Shown here: piece by piece, positions 52,593-61,620 of the stretch
Layout of the letters: each line of letters opens with the position of its first letter
How positions within the stretch are numbered: position 1 is the stretch's first letter
NCBI GenBank assembly: GCA_031430595.1
Contig: JANPBU010000051.1
Location: 62,001 to 126,000 of the forward strand
Length of the DNA: 64,000 bases
Origin: JANNBN01 sp031430595
Lineage (GTDB): Bacteria; Actinomycetota; Acidimicrobiia; Acidimicrobiales; JANYDT01
Direction of reading: 5' to 3'
Notes under the pieces: generated by a model
Database searches by the model: none
Seen by the model: the letters and a program-made list of their open reading frames with translations, nothing else
Told to the model about the DNA's origin: nothing
Program-made: the position numbers and the translations under genes

Positions 52593-53224
52593 CACCGCCA
52601 AACGATCCGTTCATATCCCCCAAATTCGACGATTCCGTAGACACCATTGATCCCGAACTTGCGGCCCTCCTCAAAGATCCGACCCTTTGGGAAGAGCCGA
52701 CTGCTGATCTCGGCGAGAGGGTGCGCGCTGCGGTCGCCGACGAACGAAACCAACTCCGGCCCAAGATTTCAGCGCGGACAGTTGCCCCGGTCATTCAGTT
52801 GCAGCGCCGCTTTCCTACCAAATGGCTTGCCGCCGCAGCGGCGCTGCTGATTGCCGTTGGTGGTTTCGGGCTGGCCCGTCGATCTGCAAATGTCGAACCC
52901 GAATTTGTTTCGATTGCACTCGCCCCGACCGACCTCTTTCCGAATGCGACAGGTTCCGTTCAGATCACCGAGACTGAGTCAGGTTTACAAATCAAACTCG
53001 ACGCGACCGGCCTGCCCCGCCGGGAGGGTCGCTTCTTTTACGAAGCCTGGATGAAAGGCGAGGGGGGTCTGGTTCCGATTGGCACCTTCCACATCGGTGA
53101 AAACGTGACGTTGTGGGCTGGCGTGTCGCTCGAAGACTTTCCAGCAATAACGATCACAGAGGAAGAAGTAGGCGACCAAAACTCGTCTGGTCGCAAGGTA
53201 CTCACCGGAACGTCAAACAAATAG
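52589..53224 (+). CDS. RskA-type anti-sigma factor
   Basis: 211 residues. A cytoplasmic N-terminal part (about 1-75), one transmembrane helix (WLAAAAALLIAVGGFGLARR, about 78-97) and an extracytoplasmic RskA C-terminal domain with RFFYEAWMKGEGGLVPIGTFH. It lacks the classical zinc motif in the N-terminal part. Translationally coupled to the preceding sigma gene, its likely partner. Confidence 0.88.
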   Translation: MTPPNDPFISPKFDDSVDTIDPELAALLKDPTLWEEPTADLGERVRAAVADERNQLRPKISARTVAPVIQLQRRFPTKWLAAAAALLIAVGGFGLARRSANVEPEFVSIALAPTDLFPNATGSVQITETESGLQIKLDATGLPRREGRFFYEAWMKGEGGLVPIGTFHIGENVTLWAGVSLEDFPAITITEEEVGDQNSSGRKVLTGTSNK

Positions 53225-53234
53225 CCAACAGGTT

Positions 53235-54389
53235 TTACGAGTGTGGTGTAATCAAGTATTTTTCGCCGGTTGCCTGCTTTGCGTAACCCTGCACCGCATC
53301 AACAGATAGCGCTTCAGCCAACGACACTCGTCGGGTGTAGTGCGATGCGAACGTAGTTTTCACTTCGGAAGCGACCCTGGCTCGCATGGCCCCAACTGTC
53401 TCCATTCCAACCTTTCCGAGGAACGGTGTCAGCAACCAACCGCTCACACTCCACGACAACCCGAAGTTTCGGCTGAGCGTCGTTTCGCGACGATCAAGCC
53501 CACCGTAGATGTACACCTGCTTGAACACCGACGACCCGTATCGGCTGTACTCCTTGGCCGACGCATTCGCTGCACGTTCCATAGCCGACAAGATATCGCT
53601 TGCCAGGGTTCCGCCGCCGGTGGCATCGAACGCCAACGTTGCACCTGTTTCAATAAGCGCTGCGGTGAGATCATCTGCGAACGTGGTAGTGCTTGAATCG
53701 CATACATGTTTTGCGCCCATTGACCGAAGTAGGTCTGCCTGCTCGGGCTTACGAACGATATTGACTAGGGCAACGCCGTCGGCCAGACAAATTCTGTTAA
53801 GCATTTGGCCCAGGTTCGATGCAGCCGCCGTATGCACCAGTGCAGTGTGGCCCTCGCGTTTCATTACCTCGACCATGGCCAAAGCAGTAAGTGGGTTTAC
53901 GAACGACGACGCTGCTTCTTCGGCCGTTGTTCCGTCAGGAAACGCCAAACAAAGCGCAGCCGGGACAACGCGGTACTGCGAATACATCGACCCACCAGCG
54001 AGCGCAACGGTTTTGCCAAGAAGGGCTTGCGCCATCTCTGATGATCCGGCAGCAACAACTGTTCCTGCACCTTCATTGCCGACCGGCATCGACTGCCCCA
54101 CCCGACCAGCCATACCTTCAAGCGCTCGGGCCGAAATGTCGGCACTGAGAATCGGACTGGTTGCGCTGCCCGATACCGATGCTTTCGAGACATCTGCCCA
54201 GGCCAACAAAAGAGCAAGATCCGACGGATTAATCGGTGCCGCTTCAACACTGATCACCACTTCGTCGGGTTGTGGAGGCGCAATAGCGATGTCCACCAAA
54301 GACAACTCAAGTTTCCCGTCTGCTGTGACCAACGATCGAAGCTGAGATCCGGTTGCGGGAATATTGGCTGCGGCTAGTTCGGTTGTCAT
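53235..54389 (-). CDS. Zinc-type alcohol dehydrogenase-like (quinone-oxidoreductase) MDR enzyme
   Basis: 384 residues from the ATG at 54389. N-terminal GroES-like domain (EVVISVEAAPINPSDLALLLA, VGNEGAGTVVAAG) and a Rossmann domain (HTAAASNLGQMLNRICL, NIVRKPEQADLLRSMGAKHV). No zinc-binding cysteine cluster is seen, as in quinone oxidoreductase-like members. It sits between two sigma/anti-sigma pairs on the opposite strand. Upstream there is a 17-bp direct repeat 39 bp apart (54436, 54475). Confidence 0.88.
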   Translation of the reverse strand: MTTELAAANIPATGSQLRSLVTADGKLELSLVDIAIAPPQPDEVVISVEAAPINPSDLALLLAWADVSKASVSGSATSPILSADISARALEGMAGRVGQSMPVGNEGAGTVVAAGSSEMAQALLGKTVALAGGSMYSQYRVVPAALCLAFPDGTTAEEAASSFVNPLTALAMVEVMKREGHTALVHTAAASNLGQMLNRICLADGVALVNIVRKPEQADLLRSMGAKHVCDSSTTTFADDLTAALIETGATLAFDATGGGTLASDILSAMERAANASAKEYSRYGSSVFKQVYIYGGLDRRETTLSRNFGLSWSVSGWLLTPFLGKVGMETVGAMRARVASEVKTTFASHYTRRVSLAEALSVDAVQGYAKQATGEKYLITPHS

Positions 54390-54435
54390 AGCTGAGACCT
54401 TAGGTCGCGCTGACTCACCCTCGCCAGCCACAGTC

Positions 54436-54491
54436 AGACTGCCTGTCGGGCAATGGACCTTTGGTCGGTCTCTCAGACCGCCTGTCGGGCA
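54436..54491. repeat. 17-bp direct repeat upstream of the MDR gene
   Basis: CAGACTGCCTGTCGGGCA (from 54436) and CAGACCGCCTGTCGGGCA (from 54475) differ at one position and are 39 bp apart. They lie between the start of the minus-strand MDR gene and that of the ECF gene. Either a duplicated regulatory site or another boundary duplication. Confidence 0.55.
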
Positions 54492-54623
54492 TACAGCTTT
54501 CTTGCACAAGTTTGATGAATGTGCGAAGTCTCGGAATATAAGAAAGTTCTCATCGGGTTCTCATATTTGTTCTTTATTCGGCCATGTCAATGGTCACTTC
54601 GTTTGGCCGATACGCTGCTCTGC

Positions 54624-55145
54624 GTGCCGACTGATAAGACGCGGGAGGAGTTGTTTCAGTTGTACGTCACCGGCGAAATAGATCTGCTGTATCGAGTTGC
54701 GCTCTCGTTAACCCGACGACCACCCGATGCCGAAGACCTCGTGCAAGATACGCTCATTCGAGCCTACAAATCGATTGATCGATTCGATGGTCGATACCCA
54801 CGGGCGTGGCTTCTTACCATTCTGAGAAACACAAACATCAACCGCGGTCGGCGTCGACGACCCGAACTGTTGCGAGACCCAGCTACTCACGCTGACCCCG
54901 TCTCAAACGAAAAAACCGACCGATCGGTCGATCTCATGCTCGACGGCGCGATCGAGAGTGCCCTAGGTCAACTTCCCGACCAATTTCGATGTGTCATTGA
55001 GCTTGTAGACGTTGGCGGCCTGTCTTATCAAGAAGCTGCGTCAACCCTCGGAATTCCGGCTGGAACCGTGATGAGCCGTTTGCATCGTGGGCGTGAACGG
55101 CTTCGAGATCTACTGCCCGCTTCGCTTCTCGTGGTCGAATCATGA
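54624..55145 (+). CDS. ECF sigma factor (SigR-like)
   Basis: 173 residues from the GTG at 54624. Region 2 LYRVALSLTRRPPDAEDLVQDTLIRAYKSIDRFDG and region 4 LPDQFRCVIELVDVGGLSYQEAASTLGIPAGTVMSRLHRGRERL are complete. An upstream ATG at 54519 would add a Cys-rich stretch unlike known sigma N-termini. ATGA-type overlap with the zinc anti-sigma gene suggests the SigR/RsrA kind of redox-sensing pair. Confidence 0.9.
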   Translation: MPTDKTREELFQLYVTGEIDLLYRVALSLTRRPPDAEDLVQDTLIRAYKSIDRFDGRYPRAWLLTILRNTNINRGRRRRPELLRDPATHADPVSNEKTDRSVDLMLDGAIESALGQLPDQFRCVIELVDVGGLSYQEAASTLGIPAGTVMSRLHRGRERLRDLLPASLLVVES

Positions 55146-55426
55146 GCATTCTGTCGTCGATCCTTCGAAGTCGGGCGAGCGAATACGACTGCGCCCAAAC
55201 GGGGCGTTTACTGCAGCGCTACCTTGATGACCAACTCAACGAAACCCTTCGCAAGAAGGTAAGCGCACATCTCATGATGTGTGCTGATTGCGGGCTTGAA
55301 AAGGAAACCTTTGAACTGCTCAAAGCTGCCTTGGCGAACCACCGAGTTGTTCTTCACCCCGACGCAGTCGCTCGTCTTCGGGCATTTAGTACCGACATCG
55401 TCGACCATGCCGATCACACCGACTGA
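55142..55426 (+). CDS. Zinc-binding anti-sigma factor (RsrA/ZAS-like)
   Basis: 94 residues. C17, then H43-x3-C47-x2-C50 (HLMMCADC), is the ZAS motif that binds zinc and, in RsrA, senses disulfide stress. There is no membrane helix, so it is cytoplasmic. Partner of the overlapping ECF sigma gene. Whether it is redox-sensitive here is inference. Confidence 0.85.
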   Translation: MSILSSILRSRASEYDCAQTGRLLQRYLDDQLNETLRKKVSAHLMMCADCGLEKETFELLKAALANHRVVLHPDAVARLRAFSTDIVDHADHTD

Positions 55427-55444
55427 CCGGCTTAAGGTAAATAG

Positions 55445-57070
55445 CTAACGAAGCCGTTTACGTAGTGTCGCCGACACCATGTCAACGGCAACAGTTAAAG
55501 CAATGAGCGCCAACAGGGTAAATAAAACACCCCGGTAGTCAAACGACGTGAACTGGGACTGCAACACTCGACCCAAGCCACCAGCGCCGACCATACCAAC
55601 GACCACCGTCTCCCGAGTCGTCACCTCCCACCGGTATAGCGCGGCTGATGCCCAACCTGGCGCAACGGCGGGCAGCGCACCATATGCAAACGTACCTATG
55701 TTTGCGCCGCCAAGAGCTGTCAGCCCGGATCGAACCTGTTGATCGCTATTCTCCAAACCTTCACCAAAGAGACGGGCCAACACCGCTGCCGTGTAAATCG
55801 CAAGTGCGATTGCCCCCGGAAGAATCCCCGGCAAAATGATAAGCACCACCAATAACGCCCAGAGAGTTACCGGCACAGCTCGCACCGTAAGAATTAAGAA
55901 TCGCAACACCACGCCAAGGCCTCGGCGGCCAACACTGCGTTGCCGCCCTGAACGTTGCGCGCCAAGAGCAAGCATCACGCCGAAGGTCGTTGCCAACCCC
56001 ATTGCCAGAACCGACATCTGAATCGTTGCCTTCGTTTCTGTGGCCAACGTCATCCACCCACCACCTGGCAAACGTGGTGGCCAGGCACTCGACCCCACCA
56101 GCGCCAAGGAAGACCGTGACCGCTCAGACCACAGCGTCGATGGGTGTATGCCAAGCCTGAACCACGACCAAATGCACAGCGCGCTTCCAATAGCCACGGA
56201 AGAGACGAGCACCTTACGCGAGTCGCGAGTTCGAACTAACGCACTCCATTGCTCACCGATCAGGCACAGGATCACCAGCACGTACAGCACCGTCCACACT
56301 TCACGATACGCGTTACCTGAATTGCTTTGAGCTAACCGAAAGCCGAGGCCGCCCGCCCCAATGAACCCGACAACCGCAGCCGACCGAATCGCACACTCGA
56401 GTCGGTAGAACGCGTAGGCGACCATGTCACGCGAAACAATCGGAACGATTCCGTACAAGAAGGCGCTGGTGGTGGAAGCCCCAGCTGCCGTCAGCGTACC
56501 GAAGGTACGGATCGAGGCGTCGTCGATGAGTTCGGCGTACACCTTTGCGGTAATGGCCCCAAACGGAATTCCTAACGCAAAAATGGCCACCAATGGATTC
56601 ATCCCAAGAACGCCGACAAAAAACAAACCCCACACGATTTCGTGAATTCCGCGTGGGATCGCTAGGAGCAGCCGCCCAAGTCGCCATCCTGACAGTCGTA
56701 CGATTCCACCCTGTTGAGATCGCCACACGGTGCCAGACGAGAGGAACCCGAAGATCAGGCCGATAGCCACGGCGAGAAGGGTTCCGAGCATCGCGAACCC
56801 AATCGTGGTCAGCGTGTCTGCCCACAGGGAACGCAAAAAATCTGGCGACAACTCAGGGCGAACTGCAGCAGAAAAAAATGATCCGACGAACGTCCATCCC
56901 CCGCCGTTAACAACGTCACGACGACCGAACCCGAGCGACCACAGCATCCAACCGACCACAATTGCGAACGCAATCGCCCACCACCATCGAGTTGGCCTTT
57001 TCGCAGGTACCGCTCTGATTGCTCTCGCCTGAGCGGGGGTCAAATCATCCGTTGGGACTGAGCAACTCAT
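55445..57070 (-). CDS. phnE: Phosphonate-type ABC permease, two fused PhnE domains
   Basis: 541 residues with two BPD_transp_1 domains in one chain. The first (about 70-275) includes IPRGIHEIVWGLFFVGVLGMNPLVAIFALGIPFGAITAKVYAE; the second (about 335-535) includes VRAVPVTLWALLVVLIILPGILPGAIALAIYTAAVLARLFGEGLEN. Both end in VGMVGAGGLG / VGFIGAGGLG. They would form the membrane channel of a phosphonate/phosphite importer together with the PhnC-like ATPase, whose gene overlaps by four bases. No substrate-binding protein gene is adjacent. Confidence 0.9.
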   Translation of the reverse strand: MSCSVPTDDLTPAQARAIRAVPAKRPTRWWWAIAFAIVVGWMLWSLGFGRRDVVNGGGWTFVGSFFSAAVRPELSPDFLRSLWADTLTTIGFAMLGTLLAVAIGLIFGFLSSGTVWRSQQGGIVRLSGWRLGRLLLAIPRGIHEIVWGLFFVGVLGMNPLVAIFALGIPFGAITAKVYAELIDDASIRTFGTLTAAGASTTSAFLYGIVPIVSRDMVAYAFYRLECAIRSAAVVGFIGAGGLGFRLAQSNSGNAYREVWTVLYVLVILCLIGEQWSALVRTRDSRKVLVSSVAIGSALCIWSWFRLGIHPSTLWSERSRSSLALVGSSAWPPRLPGGGWMTLATETKATIQMSVLAMGLATTFGVMLALGAQRSGRQRSVGRRGLGVVLRFLILTVRAVPVTLWALLVVLIILPGILPGAIALAIYTAAVLARLFGEGLENSDQQVRSGLTALGGANIGTFAYGALPAVAPGWASAALYRWEVTTRETVVVGMVGAGGLGRVLQSQFTSFDYRGVLFTLLALIALTVAVDMVSATLRKRLR

Positions 57071-57990
57071 GTTCCGTAAAGCTCGGCTGCCACCTGTGAT
57101 GTCACTGCACTAGATGGAAGATCGAACATGATCCGCCCAGCCTTTAGCCCGATGAGCCGATCACACGTGCGCTTGGCAGTCTCGATGTCGTGTTGGCTCA
57201 CCAGCAACGCTCGCCCGTCTTCCTTCGCCAAGCGGCACAGCAGTTGCATCACATCAAGCGACCGGGCCGGGTCAAGGCTTGCCGTTGGTTCATCAGCCAG
57301 CACCACCATCGGCCCCTGCCGAAGCGTTCGAGCGATCGCCACACGTTGTTGCTCGCCACCGGAAAGTCGATCGGTTCGTTGATCACGCTTGCCAGACAAG
57401 CCGACCCGATCGAGAATCTGGTCGACTTCTAACTCGTCTACCGGTCGCAACAACGATCTCAACGCCTTGAAGGTTGACCAACGCCCGAGCATGCCTGCAT
57501 TGACGTTATGGATCACCCGCAAACGCCCGGCCAAATGAAGCTGCTGCGGGATGAACCCGATTTCACTCCCAAATTCGCGTTGCCAGTGAGCGGTCACAGC
57601 TACCGAATGGCCAGCTACGTGGGCTGAACCGGAAGCTATCGGCACACGGCCGCCGCAGACACCCAGCAACGTCGACTTTCCTGAACCAGATGACCCGAGC
57701 AATCCGACCGTTTCGCCAGCGGACACACTCAGCGATACGTCAGACAGTGCGATCAGATCGCCATAATTTACCGACACCGACCGAAGTTCGAAGGCCGACA
57801 ACACCGATTTTCCAACCTTTTCCAACACTTCAGTCAGTTCTGACACTTCAGTCAGTTCAATGATCTCAGGCAATTGAATTATCTCGGGCATGTGAGTCGC
57901 TTGGATTGCATGAGTTGCTTCGGCCGCTTCGTGGAGAAGAACCGCTGGAAGTCGCATGCGCTCGTAAACCCTATCTAACTTGCCACCCAT
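57067..57990 (-). CDS. phnC: Phosphonate-type ABC transporter ATPase (PhnC-like)
   Basis: Up to 307 residues. Walker A GLLGSSGSGKSTLLG, signature LSGGEQQRVAIARTL, Walker B VVLADEPTASLDP and the H-loop in LLVSQHDIE are all present. The true start is unclear: 57990, 57891 or a GTG/TTG near 57805 are possible, because the stretch before AFELRSVSV is a six-residue repeat (PEIIQL, PEIIEL, TEVSEL, TEVLEK) not seen in the family. It is followed by the fused permease gene. Confidence 0.9.
   Translation of the reverse strand: MGGKLDRVYERMRLPAVLLHEAAEATHAIQATHMPEIIQLPEIIELTEVSELTEVLEKVGKSVLSAFELRSVSVNYGDLIALSDVSLSVSAGETVGLLGSSGSGKSTLLGVCGGRVPIASGSAHVAGHSVAVTAHWQREFGSEIGFIPQQLHLAGRLRVIHNVNAGMLGRWSTFKALRSLLRPVDELEVDQILDRVGLSGKRDQRTDRLSGGEQQRVAIARTLRQGPMVVLADEPTASLDPARSLDVMQLLCRLAKEDGRALLVSQHDIETAKRTCDRLIGLKAGRIMFDLPSSAVTSQVAAELYGT
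57825..57891 (-). repeat. 18-bp in-frame repeats at the phnC 5' end
   Basis: ACACTTCAGTCAGTTC occurs at 57825 and 57843, followed by two weaker copies (TGATCTCAGGCAATTG and AATTATCTCGGGCATG). On the coding strand this is four hexapeptides of the form (P/T)E(I/V)xx(L/K). It is another short tandem duplication at a gene boundary. Confidence 0.75.
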
Positions 57991-58016
57991 TCCCGACTGC
58001 TACTCAAAGACGACGT

Positions 58017-59177
58017 TTACTCGGTTCGGACCCAGGTTCCGGTTTCGGCACTTCGAGCTACCGCTTCACACACCCGAGCCGAAACGTGACCGTCGACAAA
58101 CGTCGGGTAACTGGACCTGTCAGCCGGGCTTCCAAGGGCGATATCTCGATACACCGCGGCGAACAGTGCCCGGAACGTGTCTGGGTAACCCTCAACATGC
58201 CCCGAAGGGTATCGTGCCAATTGAGCTGCGCTCGGGTACATGAGACCGGGATCACGCTTCAAAATCTCGTTAGGTCGACCCCGATGACCAACCCACAGAT
58301 CTTCAGGTGACTCGGTGCACCACGACAACGCCGACGTTGAACCGTCAATTTCCCAACTCAACAAATTCTTCCTTCCGGCCGATACCTGAGAAATCGTGCA
58401 GGTACCCCTTGCCCCGTTTTCGAACCTGAGTAGCAATCCTGCAGCATCGTCGCTCACCATACGTTCTTCAGTTCGGGCGTTGTCGTTCACCGTATGCGCA
58501 CTGAACGATTCAACCTCGCCAAGCGGACGCTGGCGCATCTTTACAAACGTATGAAGGTCAGCAAACACCTCGACGATACGTGAGCCGGTGATGAAGGAAA
58601 CGTTGTCGAACCAGTGCGATCCAATATCGGCGACCGCTCGCAGGTCGCCAGCGCGTTCACTTTCAAGACGCCAATTCCAATCTGTTTCGAGCAACAACCA
58701 ATCTTGAAGGTATCCGCCACTTACCAATCGAACGGCTCCGACTTCACCTGCTTCAATCATGGCTTTTGCTTGATGAACAAGCGGATAAAACCGTTGGTTG
58801 AAACACACCGCATTCACCAAGCCAGATCGCTCAGCGGCTTGAACGAGATCCAAGGTTTGCGCAGAATTAAGCGCAAGGGGCTTCTCGCACACGACATGTT
58901 TTCCAGCCGCCAGCGCGGCGAGTACCTGCTGGTGATGTGCGTTGTTGGGCGAGGTGATGTGAACGGCGTCAACATTCGGATCGGCCAACATTGCGTCGAA
59001 CGACGCGAAGGCGTTTGGAAGGTTGGCAGCCGATGCTTTGGCTTGGGCACGTTCAGGGGTAGACCCCACGACGCCTACGACGTTCACCCCGAGGCGTCGA
59101 AGCGCCTCGGTATGTGCGACACCCATAAATCCGGTTCCGACAACTGCAACATTGATTGCAGAGAGCGCTTTAGTCAT
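58017..59177 (-). CDS. Gfo/Idh/MocA family oxidoreductase
   Basis: 386 residues from the ATG at 59177. NAD-binding GTGFMGVAHTEALRRLGV, HVVCEKPLALN (catalytic Lys) and VADIGSHWFDNVSFITG (catalytic Asp/His region) are standard for sugar-type dehydrogenases such as inositol 2-dehydrogenase. It is located after the phn genes on the same strand but 27 bp away, so it may belong to that unit. Confidence 0.92.
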   Translation of the reverse strand: MTKALSAINVAVVGTGFMGVAHTEALRRLGVNVVGVVGSTPERAQAKASAANLPNAFASFDAMLADPNVDAVHITSPNNAHHQQVLAALAAGKHVVCEKPLALNSAQTLDLVQAAERSGLVNAVCFNQRFYPLVHQAKAMIEAGEVGAVRLVSGGYLQDWLLLETDWNWRLESERAGDLRAVADIGSHWFDNVSFITGSRIVEVFADLHTFVKMRQRPLGEVESFSAHTVNDNARTEERMVSDDAAGLLLRFENGARGTCTISQVSAGRKNLLSWEIDGSTSALSWCTESPEDLWVGHRGRPNEILKRDPGLMYPSAAQLARYPSGHVEGYPDTFRALFAAVYRDIALGSPADRSSYPTFVDGHVSARVCEAVARSAETGTWVRTE

Positions 59178-59239
59178 GCGCCTCAGAATACGGGCTGATG
59201 GTCCACCACGGCGCACCGAAGGTCTAGGAAACTCTCATC

Positions 59240-60214
59240 GTGATCACCACCTGTGCCGTCTACCAAAATGGGGTACGAGACCCGAACCCACTTCCGATAG
59301 TTGATGCCTTCGAGGCCGGCCGCGAGCTTGGCGCGTTTGTATGGGTTGCGCTCCAAACACCGACAGAGGAAGAGTTTGCTGCGGTCAACGTTGAACTCAG
59401 CCTTCACCCAGTGGCCGTTGAAGATGCGATGCAACCGCACCAACGAGCGAAACTTGAGGTGTTCGACAATTCGATTTTTGTGGTGGTCAAGACCGCCCGC
59501 TACAACGACGAACTTGAAACTATTGCCACGACCGAGGTACATGTTTTCATCGGTGACGGTTTCGTTGTAAGCGTCGATCACAGCGACGGACTCGAGAGTC
59601 ATCGCATCGACCTTGAACTTGCTCCGATTGCGCTCACTAGGTTCGGGCAGGGTGCCATCCTGCATGCGTTTCTTGACCACGCAGTGAACGGATACGAGCG
59701 AGTCATCGACGGAATCGAAAACGATATCGACGAACTAGAAGCCCAGGTGTTTGCCGCAGAACGCACGAACTCTGCTGAACGAATCTTTCGATTGAAACGC
59801 CAAGTACTCGCGTTTCATCGAGCTGTGTTGCCCCTCGAAGTTGTGCTCGATCAGCTCGTACGAAATCAGGTTCCCGATGTGTGTAGCGATGAAGCTCTGC
59901 GCGAATACTTTCGTGCAATTCTTGATCACACCATTCGAGTGCTCGCTCGTATCGATACTGCAAAGGAAACCCTCGGAGCAGCCTTGGAGGCGAATTTGGC
60001 GCAGGTCTCGGTGCGACAAAACGAAGACATGCGAGCCATGTCTGGGTGGGCTGCGGTGATCGCGGTACCAACCCTCTTCGCCGGCATATGGGGCATGAAC
60101 TTCCAACATATGCCCGAATTGAACGTCTGGATTGGCTACCCGGTTGCGTTAGCGACCATCGTCGTGAGTGCCGCCATTGTGCGATGGAAACTGCACCGAA
60201 ACGGTTGGCTCTAA
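59240..60214 (+). CDS. corA: CorA-family divalent cation transporter
   Basis: 324 residues from a GTG. A large cytoplasmic N-terminal domain with the long helix region ERVIDGIENDIDELEAQVFAAE, then two C-terminal helices with the GMN signature in FAGIWGMNFQHMPE. It carries out magnesium (or cobalt/nickel) transport as a pentamer. Confidence 0.93.
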   Translation: MITTCAVYQNGVRDPNPLPIVDAFEAGRELGAFVWVALQTPTEEEFAAVNVELSLHPVAVEDAMQPHQRAKLEVFDNSIFVVVKTARYNDELETIATTEVHVFIGDGFVVSVDHSDGLESHRIDLELAPIALTRFGQGAILHAFLDHAVNGYERVIDGIENDIDELEAQVFAAERTNSAERIFRLKRQVLAFHRAVLPLEVVLDQLVRNQVPDVCSDEALREYFRAILDHTIRVLARIDTAKETLGAALEANLAQVSVRQNEDMRAMSGWAAVIAVPTLFAGIWGMNFQHMPELNVWIGYPVALATIVVSAAIVRWKLHRNGWL

Positions 60215-60344
60215 CACCGGACCGACCTCGGGTCACGCAACGGTCCTTCAGGCTGACTCAACTTCCTCATGCGGAGATCACATCTACATCACGAATGAAG
60301 TGGAAGGTAGTCACGTCAAACCGACCTTGAAAGGACCCATACAC

Positions 60345-60668
60345 ATGATTCGCAAATACGTCGCCATCGCCGCACTCACAACCGCCAGCCTTACAGGTTT
60401 TGCTGGTGTAGCTACCGCGCAAAATGCCTCAAAACCAAATCCACTGAAGTGTGTTGGTGCCGCTGATCATGCCAAAGCACAAGGCTTTCGATTGCAAGCA
60501 CTCGACGCGGAACTGGCGGCTCTCAATGCCCGGCTCTCGGCAGCAACCCAGGCCGGAAAAACCGAAGCTGTTGCCCGTATAACCGCACGTATTGCGAAAG
60601 TAAAAGCACGAATGGTAACCGTCCAGGCCAATCAGGCCAAGCTTGCCGCCAAGTGCCCTGTCGTCTAG
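60345..60668 (+). CDS. Small secreted helical protein
   Basis: 107 residues, with AAAGGAC before the ATG. A clear signal peptide (KYVAIAALTTASLTGFAGVATAQ) is likely cut after ATA. The mature part is Ala/Lys-rich, nearly all helix (LDAELAALNARLSAATQAGKTEAVARITARIAKVKARMVTV), and it holds two cysteines (CVGAAD and KCPVV) that could form a disulfide. No known family is recognised. Confidence 0.75.
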   Translation: MIRKYVAIAALTTASLTGFAGVATAQNASKPNPLKCVGAADHAKAQGFRLQALDAELAALNARLSAATQAGKTEAVARITARIAKVKARMVTVQANQAKLAAKCPVV

Positions 60669-60740
60669 AAGCGTTCATTTTTGTCACAACTCTTACCTCA
60701 GCCTTGCCTTCCTTTGTGATCTCTCTCGTACAGTTTGATC

Positions 60741-61601
60741 ATGTCGCTGAGCAACAATTCCCATGATGACCGCAGCCTCGTCGAGGATCATGATCGCGGG
60801 TTGAATTTTGACCGTCGTCGGTTCCTCGGCTTGGCCGCAGGAACTGGGCTGTTCCTCGCCGGGTGCAGTTCGTCTACCAAAACTGAGTCTCAGACCGCTG
60901 GTCTTGGTGCACCTGAAACAACCGTTGCACCCACTTCGACGATTGCCGATCTTGCTGTTGGCGACAACAGTGTGTGTGAGGTGATCCCTCAAGAAACCGG
61001 TGGACCTTTCCCCGGTGACGGCTCAAACGGCCCGAATGTACTCAACGCTACGGGGGTTGTTCGATCTGACATTCGATCAAGTTTTGGGTCGTCAACCACG
61101 ACCGCCGAAGGAACAAAGATTTCGGTGAAATTGGCGGTTGTCTCAACCGCTTCAGGATGCGACAGCCCAATGGCTGGTGCCGCCGTGTACATCTGGCACT
61201 GCGATGCCCTCGGGCGCTACTCAATGTATTCATCGGGGGCAGAAAACGATAACTACTTACGAGGCGTGCAAGTCAGCGACGAGACCGGCTCAGTCACCTT
61301 CACCACCATTGTGCCTGGCGCCTACCCTGGCCGTTGGCCGCATATGCATTTCGAGGTGTATCCCTCTCTCGCTGAAGCAGTGAGTGCCTCCGGGCCAATC
61401 GCTACTTCGCAGCTTGCCCTTCCTGCCGAACTTTGCCAGCAGGTGTACGCCCGGAGCGGGTACGACGCAAGCGCCGACACCTTGGCGACGATGTCGGTGG
61501 AAACCGACATGGTGTTTGCCGACAGCTTCGCCCAACAACTCGCCACCGTTAGCGGAACGATTGGGTCTGCCCTGACGGCAAGCCTGGTTGTGCCTGTTTA
61601 A
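60741..61601 (+). CDS. Tat-exported lipoprotein related to intradiol dioxygenases
   Basis: 286 residues. Twin-arginine signal RRRFLGLAAGTGLFLAGC with lipobox Cys, a Ser/Thr linker, then an intradiol-ring-cleavage domain: YIWHCDALGRYSMYS (Tyr ligand region) and RWPHMHFEVYPS (His-x-His). Tyr and His ligands to Fe(III) appear preserved, so it may be active on catechol-like compounds outside the membrane. Such exported forms are known as lipoprotein dioxygenase-like proteins with little-studied function. Confidence 0.87.
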   Translation: MSLSNNSHDDRSLVEDHDRGLNFDRRRFLGLAAGTGLFLAGCSSSTKTESQTAGLGAPETTVAPTSTIADLAVGDNSVCEVIPQETGGPFPGDGSNGPNVLNATGVVRSDIRSSFGSSTTTAEGTKISVKLAVVSTASGCDSPMAGAAVYIWHCDALGRYSMYSSGAENDNYLRGVQVSDETGSVTFTTIVPGAYPGRWPHMHFEVYPSLAEAVSASGPIATSQLALPAELCQQVYARSGYDASADTLATMSVETDMVFADSFAQQLATVSGTIGSALTASLVVPV

Positions 61602-61620
61602 TCGACACCTCCAACGACAA

